64,000 nt of DNA from Arthrobacter sp. PAMC25284 (GCF_019443425.1 NZ_CP080382.1:1674001-1738000); one strand, 5' to 3'; positions 52,344 through 61,898 are shown, counted from the first letter of the stretch. Numbers and translations: made by a program. Notes: generated by a model from the letters alone, not told the origin.

Positions 52344-52820
52344 CTATGGCGTTGGCTCGGAGTAAACGCCCAAGGACCAGATCTGGCCCGGGCTGGACTC
52401 AACCGTGGCCGTGGTCTGCGGGGCAAGCCTGGTATCAAACACGTTCCTCGTCCCGCGCGGCTCCGCTACTGCCTCGCATGGCAGTACAGACCGCCCGACT
52501 CCGTCCAGTTCGAAAGTCAGCGACCCACCTCCGGCGCACCTCACGTAGACAACCGTCGTGCTGCCAAGCGTCAGGGGCCCGATATTTGCGCCCCGCGTCT
52601 GGGACCCCAGCTCGGCGATTTGATCCTCGTTTGCGCCAACGTCAATCGGCGCGGGCAGCTGCGCGGGAATGACGAACTCAGCAGTCGGCGCAGCCTCAGG
52701 CGTCGACACCGAGCCGCTGGCTGCAGCCCCGGAGGTCGGGGCCTGCACAGCGTCCTTATAAGTACAGCCACCGACGGCGAGCACCAGCACTATGGTGCCA
52801 AAATAGCCCGCCACCCGCAT
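52344..52820 (-). CDS. Lipoprotein of unknown function
   Basis: 158 aa. Lipoprotein signal (VAGYFGTIVLVLAV then GGC, lipid-bearing Cys near residue 19), a Ser/Thr/Pro/Ala-rich linker, then a small beta domain with two more cysteines (YVRCAGGGSL and VLPCEAVAE) that likely form a disulfide. No family recognised. I chose the ATG at 52820 because it puts the signal at the very N-terminus; the frame is open to 52925. Bracketed by two direct repeats. Confidence 0.6.
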   Translation of the reverse strand: MRVAGYFGTIVLVLAVGGCTYKDAVQAPTSGAAASGSVSTPEAAPTAEFVIPAQLPAPIDVGANEDQIAELGSQTRGANIGPLTLGSTTVVYVRCAGGGSLTFELDGVGRSVLPCEAVAEPRGTRNVFDTRLAPQTTATVESSPGQIWSLGVYSEPTP

Positions 52821-52919
52821 AAATCTATCGGCACGAGGATTCAACGCTGCCAACCTTCCCGGACTGTCGGACGGCCGCCGGTCAACCCTCAGGGGATTAG
52901 AGGCCGGGATCGTCAACTT

Positions 52920-53042
52920 CCCCAAAAGCTGGCCCCCGCTGACTCGAGAAATGTACCTTAGCCCGCCGATTCTCCCCAGCTTTGAACATCCCAGTCAGCG
53001 TGCCGCGACGACTTGCCAGGGAATCGACGGCGAAGGTGGAGA
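52920..53042. repeat. Direct repeat copy 2 flanking the lipoprotein gene
   Basis: Imperfect match to 52137-52267, with the shared core CAGTCAGCGTGCCGCGACGA. It lies just upstream of the lipoprotein gene on that gene's strand and might include its promoter. The rest of 53043-53186 holds nothing recognisable. Confidence 0.5.
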
Positions 53043-53186
53043 AATTCAGTGCACAGCGGCCAGACCCCGCGGCTCGCCGTCACCCACCTCCTGATCGCGC
53101 GCGCCAACGGAAGTGCCGACGTCGAGACTGTCACGGGCCGCCCGGGGTACGCGGAGCGGGGAGACCCGTGAGGTCAATTGCTGCGC

Positions 53187-53510
53187 TCACGATGGAGTCG
53201 GTGCGTCATCAAGGCCGGAGGACTGGCCGAACTCCGTGACTCCGAGGTTTCTGATGCGATCGCCCCGGGCTCCTGCGAGGAACGCCAGGGTGTGAGGGTG
53301 GCCGTCGAGGACCGTGACCAGCGGGGCGGCGTGGCCGGGCGGGAAGAGTTCGTCAATGATGGCGCTGCGGGTCGAGCCGGTCACCCGGTGCCTGTCCTGC
53401 AGCGACCGGAATACCAGGTCCGGGCTGGTCAGGCAGACCACGCCGGCACTCACGCCCAGGTTCTGCAGCCGGATGGCGCCGGTCGACTCGATACTGTCTG
53501 TCGTGGTCAT
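53187..53510 (-). pseudogene. C-terminal fragment of a transketolase/AceE-like thiamine enzyme
   Basis: 107 codons. VVCLTSPDLVFRSLQ, then APLVTVLDGHPHTLAFLAG and NLGVTEFGQSSGL match the C-terminal domain of large transketolase-like or pyruvate-dehydrogenase-E1-like proteins. The PYR and PP domains are absent and the tail also ends early. It begins 48 bp after the acdS stop on the same strand, so it is a leftover after deletion. Confidence 0.62.
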
Positions 53511-53558
53511 ACGGGTTCCTTTTCCACCTGATCCATGAGGGGGTTGCCGCCGGGTTTG

Positions 53559-54569
53559 TTAGGAGCGGAAGAGTCCGCTGTAGGCATTGAGGGCGAGCTG
53601 GCCGCCCAGATGAGCGTAGAGAACGTTGCTGGTGGCCGGAATCTCCCGGCTTTTCACCAAGTCGATGAGACCGGCAAGGGATTTGCCCTCATAGACGGGG
53701 TCCGTGATCATCGCTTCGAGAGAGGCGCCAAGGCGGATCGCTTCGAGCGTGGAGTCCACGGGAATCCCGTAGAGGTCGCCGGCCCAGCCTTCCAAGACGT
53801 TGATTTCGTCGTCGCGGAGATCCCGGCCCAGCCCGATCAGTTCGGCGGTGTTCCGGGCAATGCGTTCGACCTGGTCGCGGGTCTTCTGCAGGGTCGCCGA
53901 GGCATCGATGCCGATGACGCGGCGGGGCCTGTCCTGGCCGGCAAACCCGGCGATCATGCCGGCATGGGTGGACCCCGTGACCGTGCAGACCACGATGGTG
54001 TCGAAGAAGACGCCGAGCTCCCGCTCCTGCTGCTCCACCTCGTAGGCCCAGTTCGCGAAGCCCAGCCCGCCCAGTTTATGATCTGACCCGCCGGCCGGAA
54101 TCGCATAGGGGGTGCCGCCGGCGGCCTTGACCTCCTCAATGGCGTTTTCCCAGCTGCTGCGGATGCCGATGTCGAACCCTGCACTGTCCAGCCGGACGTC
54201 GGCACCCATGATCCGTGAGAGCTGGATGTTCCCGACCCGGTCTGAAAGCGGGTCCGGCCAATCGACCCAGTTTTCCTGGACCAGCCGGGCTTTGAGCCCC
54301 AGCTTCGCTGCCACGGCAGCAACCTGACGGGTGTGGTTGGACTGATAGCCGCCAATGGAGACGAGAGTGTCCGCGCCCTGCGCGAGAGCCTCCGGGACGA
54401 AGTACTCCAGCTTGCGGGTCTTATTGCCCCCGAACGCCAGCCCGCTGTTGACGTCTTCACGCTTCGCCCAGATCTGCGCCCCGCCAAGGTGTGCGCTAAG
54501 TCGGGGCAATGGATGGACCGGGCTCGGTCCGAACGTCAGGGGATACCGCTCAAAATCGGTGATGGCCAT
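53559..54569 (-). CDS. acdS: 1-aminocyclopropane-1-carboxylate (ACC) deaminase
   Basis: 336 aa PLP enzyme that splits ACC, the plant ethylene precursor, into 2-oxobutyrate and ammonia; common in plant-growth-promoting rhizosphere bacteria. Motifs: [23 protein letters not shown] (PLP lysine), [94 protein letters not shown] and [20 protein letters not shown]-cysteine desulfhydrase is the close alternative; overall wording favours ACC deaminase. ATG at 54569 has GGAGG 7 bases upstream. Divergent from a GntR regulator. Confidence 0.85.
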   Translation of the reverse strand: MAITDFERYPLTFGPSPVHPLPRLSAHLGGAQIWAKREDVNSGLAFGGNKTRKLEYFVPEALAQGADTLVSIGGYQSNHTRQVAAVAAKLGLKARLVQENWVDWPDPLSDRVGNIQLSRIMGADVRLDSAGFDIGIRSSWENAIEEVKAAGGTPYAIPAGGSDHKLGGLGFANWAYEVEQQERELGVFFDTIVVCTVTGSTHAGMIAGFAGQDRPRRVIGIDASATLQKTRDQVERIARNTAELIGLGRDLRDDEINVLEGWAGDLYGIPVDSTLEAIRLGASLEAMITDPVYEGKSLAGLIDLVKSREIPATSNVLYAHLGGQLALNAYSGLFRS

Positions 54570-54641
54570 CAAAAATCCTCCGGTTACAGGTTCAGAACAT
54601 GGGACGGTCAGATGTCGATCAAGCTCAACTGACGCCTAATA

Positions 54642-54655
54642 TGCAATATATTGCA
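54642..54655. promoter_or_regulatory. Palindromic operator between acdS and its GntR regulator
   Basis: TGCAATATATTGCA is a perfect 14-bp palindrome in the 170-bp divergent gap. A half-site TGTTGCA recurs at 54734-54740, at the regulator's own start. Binding by the GntR protein is inferred from position. Confidence 0.65.
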
Positions 54656-54739
54656 GGCCCGAATCCTCGCCGTGTCAAGAGTCCGCCGCCTGCCCGACCC
54701 GGGAGACGCCCGCCCAAGCGGTGATATACCGTATGTTGC

Positions 54740-55393
54740 ATGCCTACCCCCGACCTGCAAGGTGTCCATAAAAGGTCACTTCTCCGGGACAACGTCTTTG
54801 AGTCGATACGCGACGCAATCGTTGACGGCACCTTTACCCCCGGCGAACGCCTGAAAGACACGGAGCTCGAGGCGTGGTTGGGCGTCAGCCGGACTCCGAT
54901 CCGGGAGGCGCTGCTGCGACTGGAGCGCGCCGGCCTGGTAGTCGCCATGCCTGGCAAAGCCACCATCGTGGCCCCCTACGATCTGGCCTCCACCGTCAAT
55001 GCCCAGCAGGTCGTCGCTGCGATGCATGAACTCGCCGCCAGACTCGCTGTCCCCGTGGTCACCGACGCCGCCATATCCACCATGGTCACGGCCAACACCC
55101 GGTTCGAAAAAGCGCTCGAACGCCTCGATATCGAAACAGCACTGAGCGCCGATGATGAGTTCCACGCGGTATTCATCAGCCTCTCCGGCAATGACGTCAT
55201 CCAGGAAGTACTCGAGCAGACCACCCCCGTGATCCGCCGGATCGAACGGATGCGGTTCGGATCCTTTGCCGGCCGGCATTCCGTCGCTCAGCACGCCACA
55301 ATCATCGAGCACACCCGCCGCGGCGACGCTGAGGCCACTGCCATCGCCTGCCGGGAAAACTGGCTTTCCCTGCGCTTCACCCTCAGCCAATAA
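54740..55393 (+). CDS. GntR family transcriptional regulator, FCD type
   Basis: 217 aa. Winged helix DNVFESIRDAIVDGTFTPGERLKDTELEAWLGVSRTPIREALLRLERAGLV (about residues 17-68), then an FCD ligand domain with the metal-binding pattern DDEFHAVF...GRHSVAQHATIIEHTRRGDAEAT. Divergent from acdS, so probably its regulator with ACC or a product as ligand (inference). There is no ribosome site; a -10-like GATATACC about 10 bp before the ATG suggests a leaderless transcript. Confidence 0.86.
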   Translation: MPTPDLQGVHKRSLLRDNVFESIRDAIVDGTFTPGERLKDTELEAWLGVSRTPIREALLRLERAGLVVAMPGKATIVAPYDLASTVNAQQVVAAMHELAARLAVPVVTDAAISTMVTANTRFEKALERLDIETALSADDEFHAVFISLSGNDVIQEVLEQTTPVIRRIERMRFGSFAGRHSVAQHATIIEHTRRGDAEATAIACRENWLSLRFTLSQ

Positions 55394-55614
55394 CGAGGGC
55401 AGCAACCCCTGGCTTTCGTGTGATCGCTGGGCGTCCGCGAAGAGCATCAGCGCCACCAACCCACCGCACCTTGCCGCCCGCTGAACCCCGGCTGTAGCCT
55501 GAAAACACTTGACGGGCCGCGCCCACCGGCTCCGACAGGGTCCACCGGCACCGGCAGTGCCATAACTCCGGAAGTGCCCCAGGCCCCGACCCGCCACCGG
55601 GAACGGGGAAGGCC

Positions 55615-57306
55615 ATGTCTACACTCACACAAGGCCGGAAAGCCTACGCCGAGCGGCGCTGGCCGGACGCCGTCGGCCAGTACACGGAGGCGGATCAAGC
55701 GGAAGGGCTGCCGGCCAGCGACGTGGAACAGCTGGCCACCTCCCTCATCCTCACCGGCGGGGCCGCCGAGGGCGTGGACCTCCTGGCCCGGGCGCACCTG
55801 AGCTACCTCGCCGACGGCGACTACCCCGCCGCCGCCCGCTGCGCGGTCTGGACCGGGATGAACCTCATCATGCAGGGCGAACCGGCCCGCAGCGCCGGCT
55901 GGATGGCCCGGGCCCACCGGATCGTCGAGGACCTGCCCGAGCCCTGCCGCTTCGAGGGTCTGCTGTTGGTCCCCGCCGGGCTGGGCGCCCTCTATAGCGG
56001 CGACGGAGCTGCCGCGGCCAAAGCCTTCACCCGGGCCGCGGACCTCGGACGGGCCCGCGGCGACGCGGACAGCGCGGCCCTCGGCGTGCTGGGCCTCGGC
56101 CAGGCAAAGATCATGCTCGGGGACCTCGACGACGGCCTGGCGCTGCTCGACGAGGCCATGGTCGCCGTCACCGTCGGGGAAATCTCCCCGGTCCCCGCCG
56201 GGATCATCTACTGCGCGGTGATCGAGACCTGTCATCTGGCGTTCGACCTGCGCCGGGCCCACGAATGGACCCGGGCGCTGGATAAGTGGTGCGACGCGCA
56301 GCCGAACCTGGTGGCCTTCAGCGGCCAGTGCCAGATGCACCGGGCCGCGCTGTACCGGCTGCACGGCGCCTGGTCCGAGGCCATCGCCGCCGCCAAAACG
56401 GCGCAGGATCTCGCCTTCCGCGGCGACCGGATGGCGACTTACGGCGGCTTCTACGAACAAGGCGAAATCCAGCGGCTCCGCGGCGATTTCGACGCCGCCG
56501 AGGCCTCCTACCGGCATGCCCAGGAGACCGGGTTCCCGCCGCAGCCCGGGCTTGCACTGCTCCGCCTCGCCCAGGGCAAGCCTGAGCAGGCGCAGACCCT
56601 GCTCCGGCAGACCATGGCTGGCATCGACCCCGGCTACCGGCGCCTGATGCTCGCCGCCCGGGTGGAGATCGAACTGGCCGCCGGCGACTCCGACGCGGCC
56701 CGGACCGCGATGAAGGAGCTGGCCGCCCTCTGCGCCACGATCGACATGCCCATGCTGCATGCCCTCGCCGAACAGGCCCAGGCCACCGTGCTCACCCACG
56801 ACGGCGACCCCGCCGCGGCTCTGGTCCTGCTCCGCCGGGCGTGGTCGCGCTGGCTGAGCCTCGACGCACCGTTCGAAGCAGCCTGCTGCCGCGCCCTCCT
56901 GGCCAGCCTCTGCGCCGTCCTCGGCGACGAGGAATCCGCCCGGCTGGAACGTGAGGCGGCACGGGCCACCTTCGCCGAACTGGGCGCCGCACCTGCGCTG
57001 GCGGGCCTGACGCCGGACTCCGTACCGGCCCGGGCGAACGACGCCATCCGCCCCGCCGCTCACCCCCACACCGCTCACCCCCACGCCGCGCACGACGCCG
57101 ACACCACGGTCGCCGGGGCACTCACCGCCCGCGAAACCGAAGTCGTGCAGCTGGTTTCTGCCGGACTGACCAACCGGGACATCGCCGTCGAACTGTTCAT
57201 TAGCGAAAAGACGGTGGCGCGACACCTGAGCAACATCTTCACCAAGCTGGGCCTCACCTCACGCGCCGCAGCCACGGCCTACGCGTACCAGCACGGACTC
57301 GTCTAG
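55615..57306 (+). CDS. LuxR-type regulator with TPR-like sensor region
   Basis: 563 aa. Residues 1-460 are alpha-helical repeats rich in Ala/Leu/Gly with TPR character (AYAERRWPDAVGQYTEADQ, GLGALYSGDGAAAAKAFTRAADLGRARG, QGEIQRLRGDFDAAEASYRHAQ). A His/Pro/Ala repeat (AHPHTAHPHAAH, about 482-493) links to a C-terminal LuxR helix-turn-helix (LTARETEVVQLVSAGLTNRDIAVELFISEKTVARHLSNIFTKLG). No P-loop is present, unlike MalT-type proteins. Targets unknown. ATG at 55615 follows GGGGAAGG. Confidence 0.85.
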   Translation: MSTLTQGRKAYAERRWPDAVGQYTEADQAEGLPASDVEQLATSLILTGGAAEGVDLLARAHLSYLADGDYPAAARCAVWTGMNLIMQGEPARSAGWMARAHRIVEDLPEPCRFEGLLLVPAGLGALYSGDGAAAAKAFTRAADLGRARGDADSAALGVLGLGQAKIMLGDLDDGLALLDEAMVAVTVGEISPVPAGIIYCAVIETCHLAFDLRRAHEWTRALDKWCDAQPNLVAFSGQCQMHRAALYRLHGAWSEAIAAAKTAQDLAFRGDRMATYGGFYEQGEIQRLRGDFDAAEASYRHAQETGFPPQPGLALLRLAQGKPEQAQTLLRQTMAGIDPGYRRLMLAARVEIELAAGDSDAARTAMKELAALCATIDMPMLHALAEQAQATVLTHDGDPAAALVLLRRAWSRWLSLDAPFEAACCRALLASLCAVLGDEESARLEREAARATFAELGAAPALAGLTPDSVPARANDAIRPAAHPHTAHPHAAHDADTTVAGALTARETEVVQLVSAGLTNRDIAVELFISEKTVARHLSNIFTKLGLTSRAAATAYAYQHGLV

Positions 57307-57332
57307 TACTACGTGGCCAGATGGATGGACAG

Positions 57333-58916
57333 TCAGTGCTTCGGTGCGACGGCGATCTCCTCACCGTCGACGGCGTGGAACGGCGCATGGCGGTCCATGA
57401 TCAGCATGTAGATCCCGGCGGACAGGATCGCACCGACGAACCAGGAGAAGCCGGCAACCAGCGTGAACGCGGGGACGAGCGCCAGGATCAGGGCGACAAC
57501 GGCGGCCGGCACTCCCGCGATAATGGCCTTCCGGTTGACGCCGCCGGTGTACGCGTACTCCCCGTCCGGGGAGTCCGAATACAGGTCCGGAACGTTGATC
57601 TTGCCCTTCCGGAGCAGCCAGTAATCGGCCATGATGACGCCGAACAGCGGTCCCAGAAGGGCGCCCAGCCCGCCGAGGAAGTAGACAATGACAAGGGGCG
57701 AGTTGTACAGATTCCACGGCAGGATCAACAGGCCGATCACCGCGGAGATGATGGCTGCCTTGCGGAAGTCCAGGGTCCGCGGGAAAAGGTGGGCCAGCGT
57801 GTAGATGGGTGCCACGAAGTTGGCCATGAGGTTCACGGCCACCGTCAGGATGATCAGGGCCAGGCAGGCCAGCACCAGCAGGAAGGTGTTCGGGATGGCG
57901 ATAACGACGTCGATTGGTGACTCGATGACCGTCCCATCAATGCGGTACTGGGCGCCGGAGAGGACGATGACGATGGCGGCGAAGAAGATCATGTTGATGG
58001 GGATGCCGAAGAAGTTGCCGCGCACCACCGACCGTTCGGAGGGGGCGCCGCGGGTGAAGTCGCAGAAGTTCAGGACGAAGGTCCCGTATATGACTACCCA
58101 GAGGGCCGCGGACTGGAAGATCCGAACCCACATCTCGGGACCGGTCAGGGCGTCCGCGGTGGACCAGGCGATCGAGCCTTCCGCCTTCATGAACATCCAG
58201 ATGGCCAGTGCGAGCATGGTGACCAGGATGATGGGGCCGGCAAAGGCCTCGTACTTGCGGATCATTTCCATGCCGAAACTGACGATAACGACCTGCACGG
58301 CCCACAGCACCAGGAAGGAGAGCCACCCCAGCGTTGACAGGCCAAGGAACGAGTCCGTGTCGAGCGGCGCCAGGGACGGCGCAAGCGCCAGGACGAGCAC
58401 GCGGAGAACCACCGAGGCCAAATAGGTCTGGATTCCGAACCAGGCCACGGCCACCGCGCCACGGACGATGGCGGGAATATTGGAGCCCCGGATGCCGAAC
58501 GCGATCCGGCTCATGACCGGGAACGGCACGCCCGTCCGCTCGCCCATGAACCCGGAGAGGTTCAGGAGCAGGAACAGCAGGACGGCGCCGAGCAGGAAGG
58601 CCAGCAGGATCTGCCAGGCGCCGAGTCCCAGGGCGAACAGCCCGATGGCGAACACGTAGTTGCCCAGCGAGTGCACGTCGTTGGCCCACAGCGTGAAGAT
58701 GCTGTAGGCGTGCCACGTGCGGCCCTTCCGCGTGGTGGGCGCCAGGTCCTCGTTGTAGAGCCGGGCACTAACGCCCGCGGGCACCTGCCCCGGGGCGGCC
58801 GGCCCTCCCCTGGCAATCTCCTCGACTGCGGGGTCACCGGTGCCCCAGGGCTCCGGGTCGATCAGCTGCGAATGTCCGTGCTCGTCATGCGGGCCAGGAC
58901 CGTTTTCGTGGGACAT
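57333..58916 (-). CDS. NCS1-family nucleobase/allantoin/hydantoin permease
   Basis: 527 aa with about 12 membrane segments. The signature NEDLAPTTRKGRTWHAYSIFTLWANDVHSLGNYVFAIGL near residue 50, RIAFGIRGSNIPAIVRGAVAVAWFGIQTYLAS, and GPLFGVIMADYWLLRKGKINVPDLYS are typical of NCS1 transporters. A purine-breakdown product such as allantoin would suit the M20 amidohydrolase 3 kb away, but the link is weak. ATG at 58916 follows GGGGAG by 9 bases; the frame upstream is spurious. Confidence 0.86.
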   Translation of the reverse strand: MSHENGPGPHDEHGHSQLIDPEPWGTGDPAVEEIARGGPAAPGQVPAGVSARLYNEDLAPTTRKGRTWHAYSIFTLWANDVHSLGNYVFAIGLFALGLGAWQILLAFLLGAVLLFLLLNLSGFMGERTGVPFPVMSRIAFGIRGSNIPAIVRGAVAVAWFGIQTYLASVVLRVLVLALAPSLAPLDTDSFLGLSTLGWLSFLVLWAVQVVIVSFGMEMIRKYEAFAGPIILVTMLALAIWMFMKAEGSIAWSTADALTGPEMWVRIFQSAALWVVIYGTFVLNFCDFTRGAPSERSVVRGNFFGIPINMIFFAAIVIVLSGAQYRIDGTVIESPIDVVIAIPNTFLLVLACLALIILTVAVNLMANFVAPIYTLAHLFPRTLDFRKAAIISAVIGLLILPWNLYNSPLVIVYFLGGLGALLGPLFGVIMADYWLLRKGKINVPDLYSDSPDGEYAYTGGVNRKAIIAGVPAAVVALILALVPAFTLVAGFSWFVGAILSAGIYMLIMDRHAPFHAVDGEEIAVAPKH

Positions 58917-59293
58917 GTTGCAGAGCTCCCCTGTGTCGGAAAAGGGCATTGCCCGGGTCCGGGCCGGTATCCACGGGAACTGTGCTGCCGGATGCGGTAA
59001 CTCCGGCCCTGACGGTATTTTCGTGGAAAACATATTCCATATTATGGAATGCACATTTCGTCTTGTGAAATAAAGGTAACTCTAGCGCACGTCACCGTCA
59101 AGAGTTCCGCGGCTACTGAACCTCCGGCACGGCGGTGCCGTCGTCGCGGTACGAAGCAGCAACTGCCAACCCCAGCACCCTCTGCCGGGTTCCGCCTGCA
59201 TAAAACTACCCATGTCCGGCCCGCCGGAATCCATCTCCAAAATGGGTGATTCGCCCGATTCGCTGTGGCGCGCCGGTAAATAACGTTAATTCC
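58917..59293. promoter_or_regulatory. Control region of the NCS1 permease with a 17-bp palindrome
   Basis: 377 bp, no gene. At 59034-59050 ATTCCATA-T-TATGGAAT is a perfect odd palindrome, about 118 bp upstream of the permease start, in an AT-rich patch that also has GTGGAAAACAT. It is a good operator candidate; the cognate regulator is not evident (the LacI protein nearby has different-looking sites). Confidence 0.55.
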
Positions 59294-59605
59294 ATGAACG
59301 TTTCAGTGCTTGCAGGAATGGTATCCACCATCCTTTTCGCGACGAGCTACCTGCCCATGCTGGTCAAGGCCCTCCGCACCAAAGATCTGGATTCCTACAG
59401 CCTCGGCTACCTCGCGCTGAGCAACGTCGCCAATGCTGTGCATTCCGTCTACGTCTTCAGCCTCCCGCTGGGACCGATCTGGCTGCTGCACTGCTTCTAT
59501 GTCGTCGCCTCTGCGCTGTTGCTGATCTGGTTCCTGCGCTTCCGTTCCGACCCGACAGCCGCCCGGCCGGCACACGGCGTTCATGACCCGCTGTCAGCAC
59601 CATGA
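59294..59605 (+). CDS. SemiSWEET / PQ-loop sugar transporter
   Basis: 103 aa, three membrane helices. LAGMVSTILFATSYLPMLVKALRTKDLDSYSLGYLALSNVANAVHSVYV has the PQ-like loop (YLPML here) and the conserved SN pair; a third helix GPIWLLHCFYVVASALLLIWFL follows. SemiSWEETs dimerise to move sugars or related small molecules. ATG at 59294 was chosen over 59246 because it directly precedes the first helix. The next gene follows by 16 bp, so a shared transcript is likely. Confidence 0.82.
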   Translation: MNVSVLAGMVSTILFATSYLPMLVKALRTKDLDSYSLGYLALSNVANAVHSVYVFSLPLGPIWLLHCFYVVASALLLIWFLRFRSDPTAARPAHGVHDPLSAP

Positions 59606-59621
59606 CCCAGGAGGCACCCCC

Positions 59622-60767
59622 ATGAACACCACCCCAGCCGCTGACACCGGCGACGCCGCCGGCACGACCGCCGTCGACACCGTCATCATCGGCGCCGGAC
59701 AGTCCGGACTCGCGCTCGGCTACTACCTGGCGCAGCAGCGCCGGAACTTTGTGATTCTCGACGCCGGCGCCCGGGTCGGCGACGCGTGGCGCCGCCGTTG
59801 GGATTCGCTGCGCCTGTTTACTCCGGCCAAGTACGACGGACTGCCCGGCCGGCCGTTCCCCGGCGACCCGTTGGGCTTTCCCACCAAGGACGAGCAGGCC
59901 GACTATCTGGAGGACTATGCTTCCCGGTTCCATCTGACGGTCCGTTCCAATACCGCCGTCACGCATCTCAGCCACGACGGCACCCGGTTCCACGTCACCG
60001 CCGGCGGGCAATGCTGGACGGCGGCGAACGTTGTGCTCGCGACCGGCTCCTGCCACCTGCCCAAGACGCCGGGCTTCGCGGCGGAGCTGGCGTCCGACGT
60101 CGTGCAGCTCCACTCCCACAACTACCGGAATCCCGCCCAGCTGAAGCCCGGCCCGGTCCTGGTGGTGGGCGTGGGCAACTCCGGGGCGGAAATCGCCCTG
60201 GAGACCAGCCGCACCCATCAGACCTGGCTGGCCGGGAAGCCAAGTGCCGAGATGCCCTTCCGGCACGGCCGCAACGCGGCCCGGTTCGTCATTCCCGTGA
60301 TCCGCTTCGCCGGGCTGCACGTGCTGAACACCCGCTCACCGGTCGGACGCAAGGTACTGCCGACGATGGCGACCATGGCGACGCCGCTGATCCGCACCAA
60401 ACTCGCGGACCTTGACGCCGCCGGCGTGCAGCGGGTGCCCCGTGTCACCGGTGTGCAGGATGCAGAAGTAGTGCTCGACGACGGCCGGAGCCTCCCGGTC
60501 GCCAATGTCATCTGGTGCACCGGCTTCACTGAGGTTTACCCGTGGCTGGACATCCCGGCCCTGCCCGCCAACTGGCGGGCAGGGCAGCACCGCGGGATTG
60601 TGGACGCCCTGCCCGGCCTGTACCTGCTGGGACAGGACTTGCTCTTCGCGGCAGCATCGGAGACTCTCACTGGTGTGTGCCGGGACGCCAAGTACCTGGC
60701 GAAGCAGCTGGCCGCGACCGGGGCACCGAGCAGGGCAGCGGAGGTCCAGAGTGGGCTGGCGTCGTGA
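59622..60767 (+). CDS. Flavin-containing monooxygenase-type oxidoreductase
   Basis: 381 aa. FAD motif TVIIGAGQSGLALGYYLAQQ (about residues 20-39), RVGDAWRRRWDSLRLFTPAKYDGLPGRPFPGD, a second dinucleotide loop VLVVGVGNSGAEIALE for NADPH and VIWCTGFTEVYPWLDIP. Relatives oxidise N- or S-containing compounds or run Baeyer-Villiger reactions. ATG at 59622 has AGGAGG upstream. Substrate unknown. Confidence 0.87.
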   Translation: MNTTPAADTGDAAGTTAVDTVIIGAGQSGLALGYYLAQQRRNFVILDAGARVGDAWRRRWDSLRLFTPAKYDGLPGRPFPGDPLGFPTKDEQADYLEDYASRFHLTVRSNTAVTHLSHDGTRFHVTAGGQCWTAANVVLATGSCHLPKTPGFAAELASDVVQLHSHNYRNPAQLKPGPVLVVGVGNSGAEIALETSRTHQTWLAGKPSAEMPFRHGRNAARFVIPVIRFAGLHVLNTRSPVGRKVLPTMATMATPLIRTKLADLDAAGVQRVPRVTGVQDAEVVLDDGRSLPVANVIWCTGFTEVYPWLDIPALPANWRAGQHRGIVDALPGLYLLGQDLLFAAASETLTGVCRDAKYLAKQLAATGAPSRAAEVQSGLAS

Positions 60768-60926
60768 GCCTGCCGCAGCCGCTCCCCGGATCAGACGCTC
60801 CCTGCGGGCGCCTGCCGACCCGCTCGAACGTTCAGGAGCTGCCGGGCATGGACCGTGAGATGGTCGCGACCCTTGGTTGCACATGGCTCGCGGTTGATCG
60901 GCGTTGCTTGCGGCCGCCCGAGAGGT

Positions 60927-61898
60927 CTAGTCAGCCACCGTCGTAGCCCGCGGGACCAGGACCGGCGGAAGCAGAGTTGAGACCGTCGGCTTGCCGCCGA
61001 TACTTTGCAGCAAAGCCTCTACACTGAGCCGGCCCATCGCCGATAAATCCGACCGGATCGACGTGAGCGGGACGGGGAGGTTGGCGGCCAAAAGCAGGTC
61101 GTTGTAGCCAATAAGGGCCACGTCCACGCGCAGCCTTTTCCCGGCGGCACGGATGGAGCCCATGGCACCAATGGCGGTGAGGTCATCAACGGCAAAGATC
61201 GCCGTTGGAGGCTCGCGCAGCTCCAGCAGCTGAGCTCCGGCCACCCGGCCGGCAGCCGTGCCGAAGCCAGTGCTCACCACATACTGGTCGCCGACGGGGA
61301 ACCCCGCAGCTTCAAACGCGCGTCGAAATCCTTGGGACCGTTCGCGGCCAGTGCTCGCCAGCAGGTCACCGGCAATCACGCCCACCCTTTTGTGTCCCAA
61401 ATTCAGCAGGTGTTCAGCGGCCAGCCTGCCCCCGAGTTCGTCATCGGTGGATACCGAGAGGTGCCCTTCCAAGCGGCGCATCACCAAGACATATGGAACC
61501 CCACGGCTTTGCAGCTCGTAACCGGCTGCATCACCGATATGCGAATCACCAATGATCACGCCGTCCATCCGCCGGGACAGCATGGCATCGAGTCGGGCCC
61601 GGCGATGCCCGGGATCGTCGTACGTATTCGCCACCACCGTGCTGTAGCCAGCAGACTCCGCCGTCGCATCGATGCTTTCGTAGATGGAGGCGAGCGCCAG
61701 GTCGGTTAGCCGGGGCACCAGCACACCGATCAGCCGCGAAGTTCCGGTCCGCAGCCCGGCGGCGCCCAGATTGCGGTGGTACCCGAGCATAGCGGCGAGC
61801 TCGCGCACGCGCCGGACAGTTTCGGTACTGATTCCCGCGGAGTCGTCGCTGAGCGCGCGGGAGGCGGTAGAGACGTGCACCTGCGCGTGTCGGGCCAC
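60927..61898 (-). CDS. LacI family transcriptional regulator
   Basis: 323 aa from the GTG at 61898. Helix-turn-helix VARHAQVHVSTASRALSDDSAGISTETVRRVRELAAMLGYHRN, then a periplasmic-binding-protein-like sensor (IGVLVPRLTDLALASIYESI, HKRVGVIAGD, PTAIFAVDDLTAIGAMGSIRAAG). The usual first helix residues (KPVTLATVA) lie upstream in the same frame, reaching ATT at 61955 preceded by AAGGGGGC at good spacing; the true start is probably there. Divergent from the M20 amidohydrolase with two CGCAA-type operators between them. Confidence 0.85.
   Translation of the reverse strand: MARHAQVHVSTASRALSDDSAGISTETVRRVRELAAMLGYHRNLGAAGLRTGTSRLIGVLVPRLTDLALASIYESIDATAESAGYSTVVANTYDDPGHRRARLDAMLSRRMDGVIIGDSHIGDAAGYELQSRGVPYVLVMRRLEGHLSVSTDDELGGRLAAEHLLNLGHKRVGVIAGDLLASTGRERSQGFRRAFEAAGFPVGDQYVVSTGFGTAAGRVAGAQLLELREPPTAIFAVDDLTAIGAMGSIRAAGKRLRVDVALIGYNDLLLAANLPVPLTSIRSDLSAMGRLSVEALLQSIGGKPTVSTLLPPVLVPRATTVAD

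Noticed and set aside
55447..57225. 592-codon minus-strand frame over the LuxR-type regulator
   Set aside because: Gly/Arg/Ala-rich shadow; the plus-strand product has a clear LuxR helix-turn-helix.
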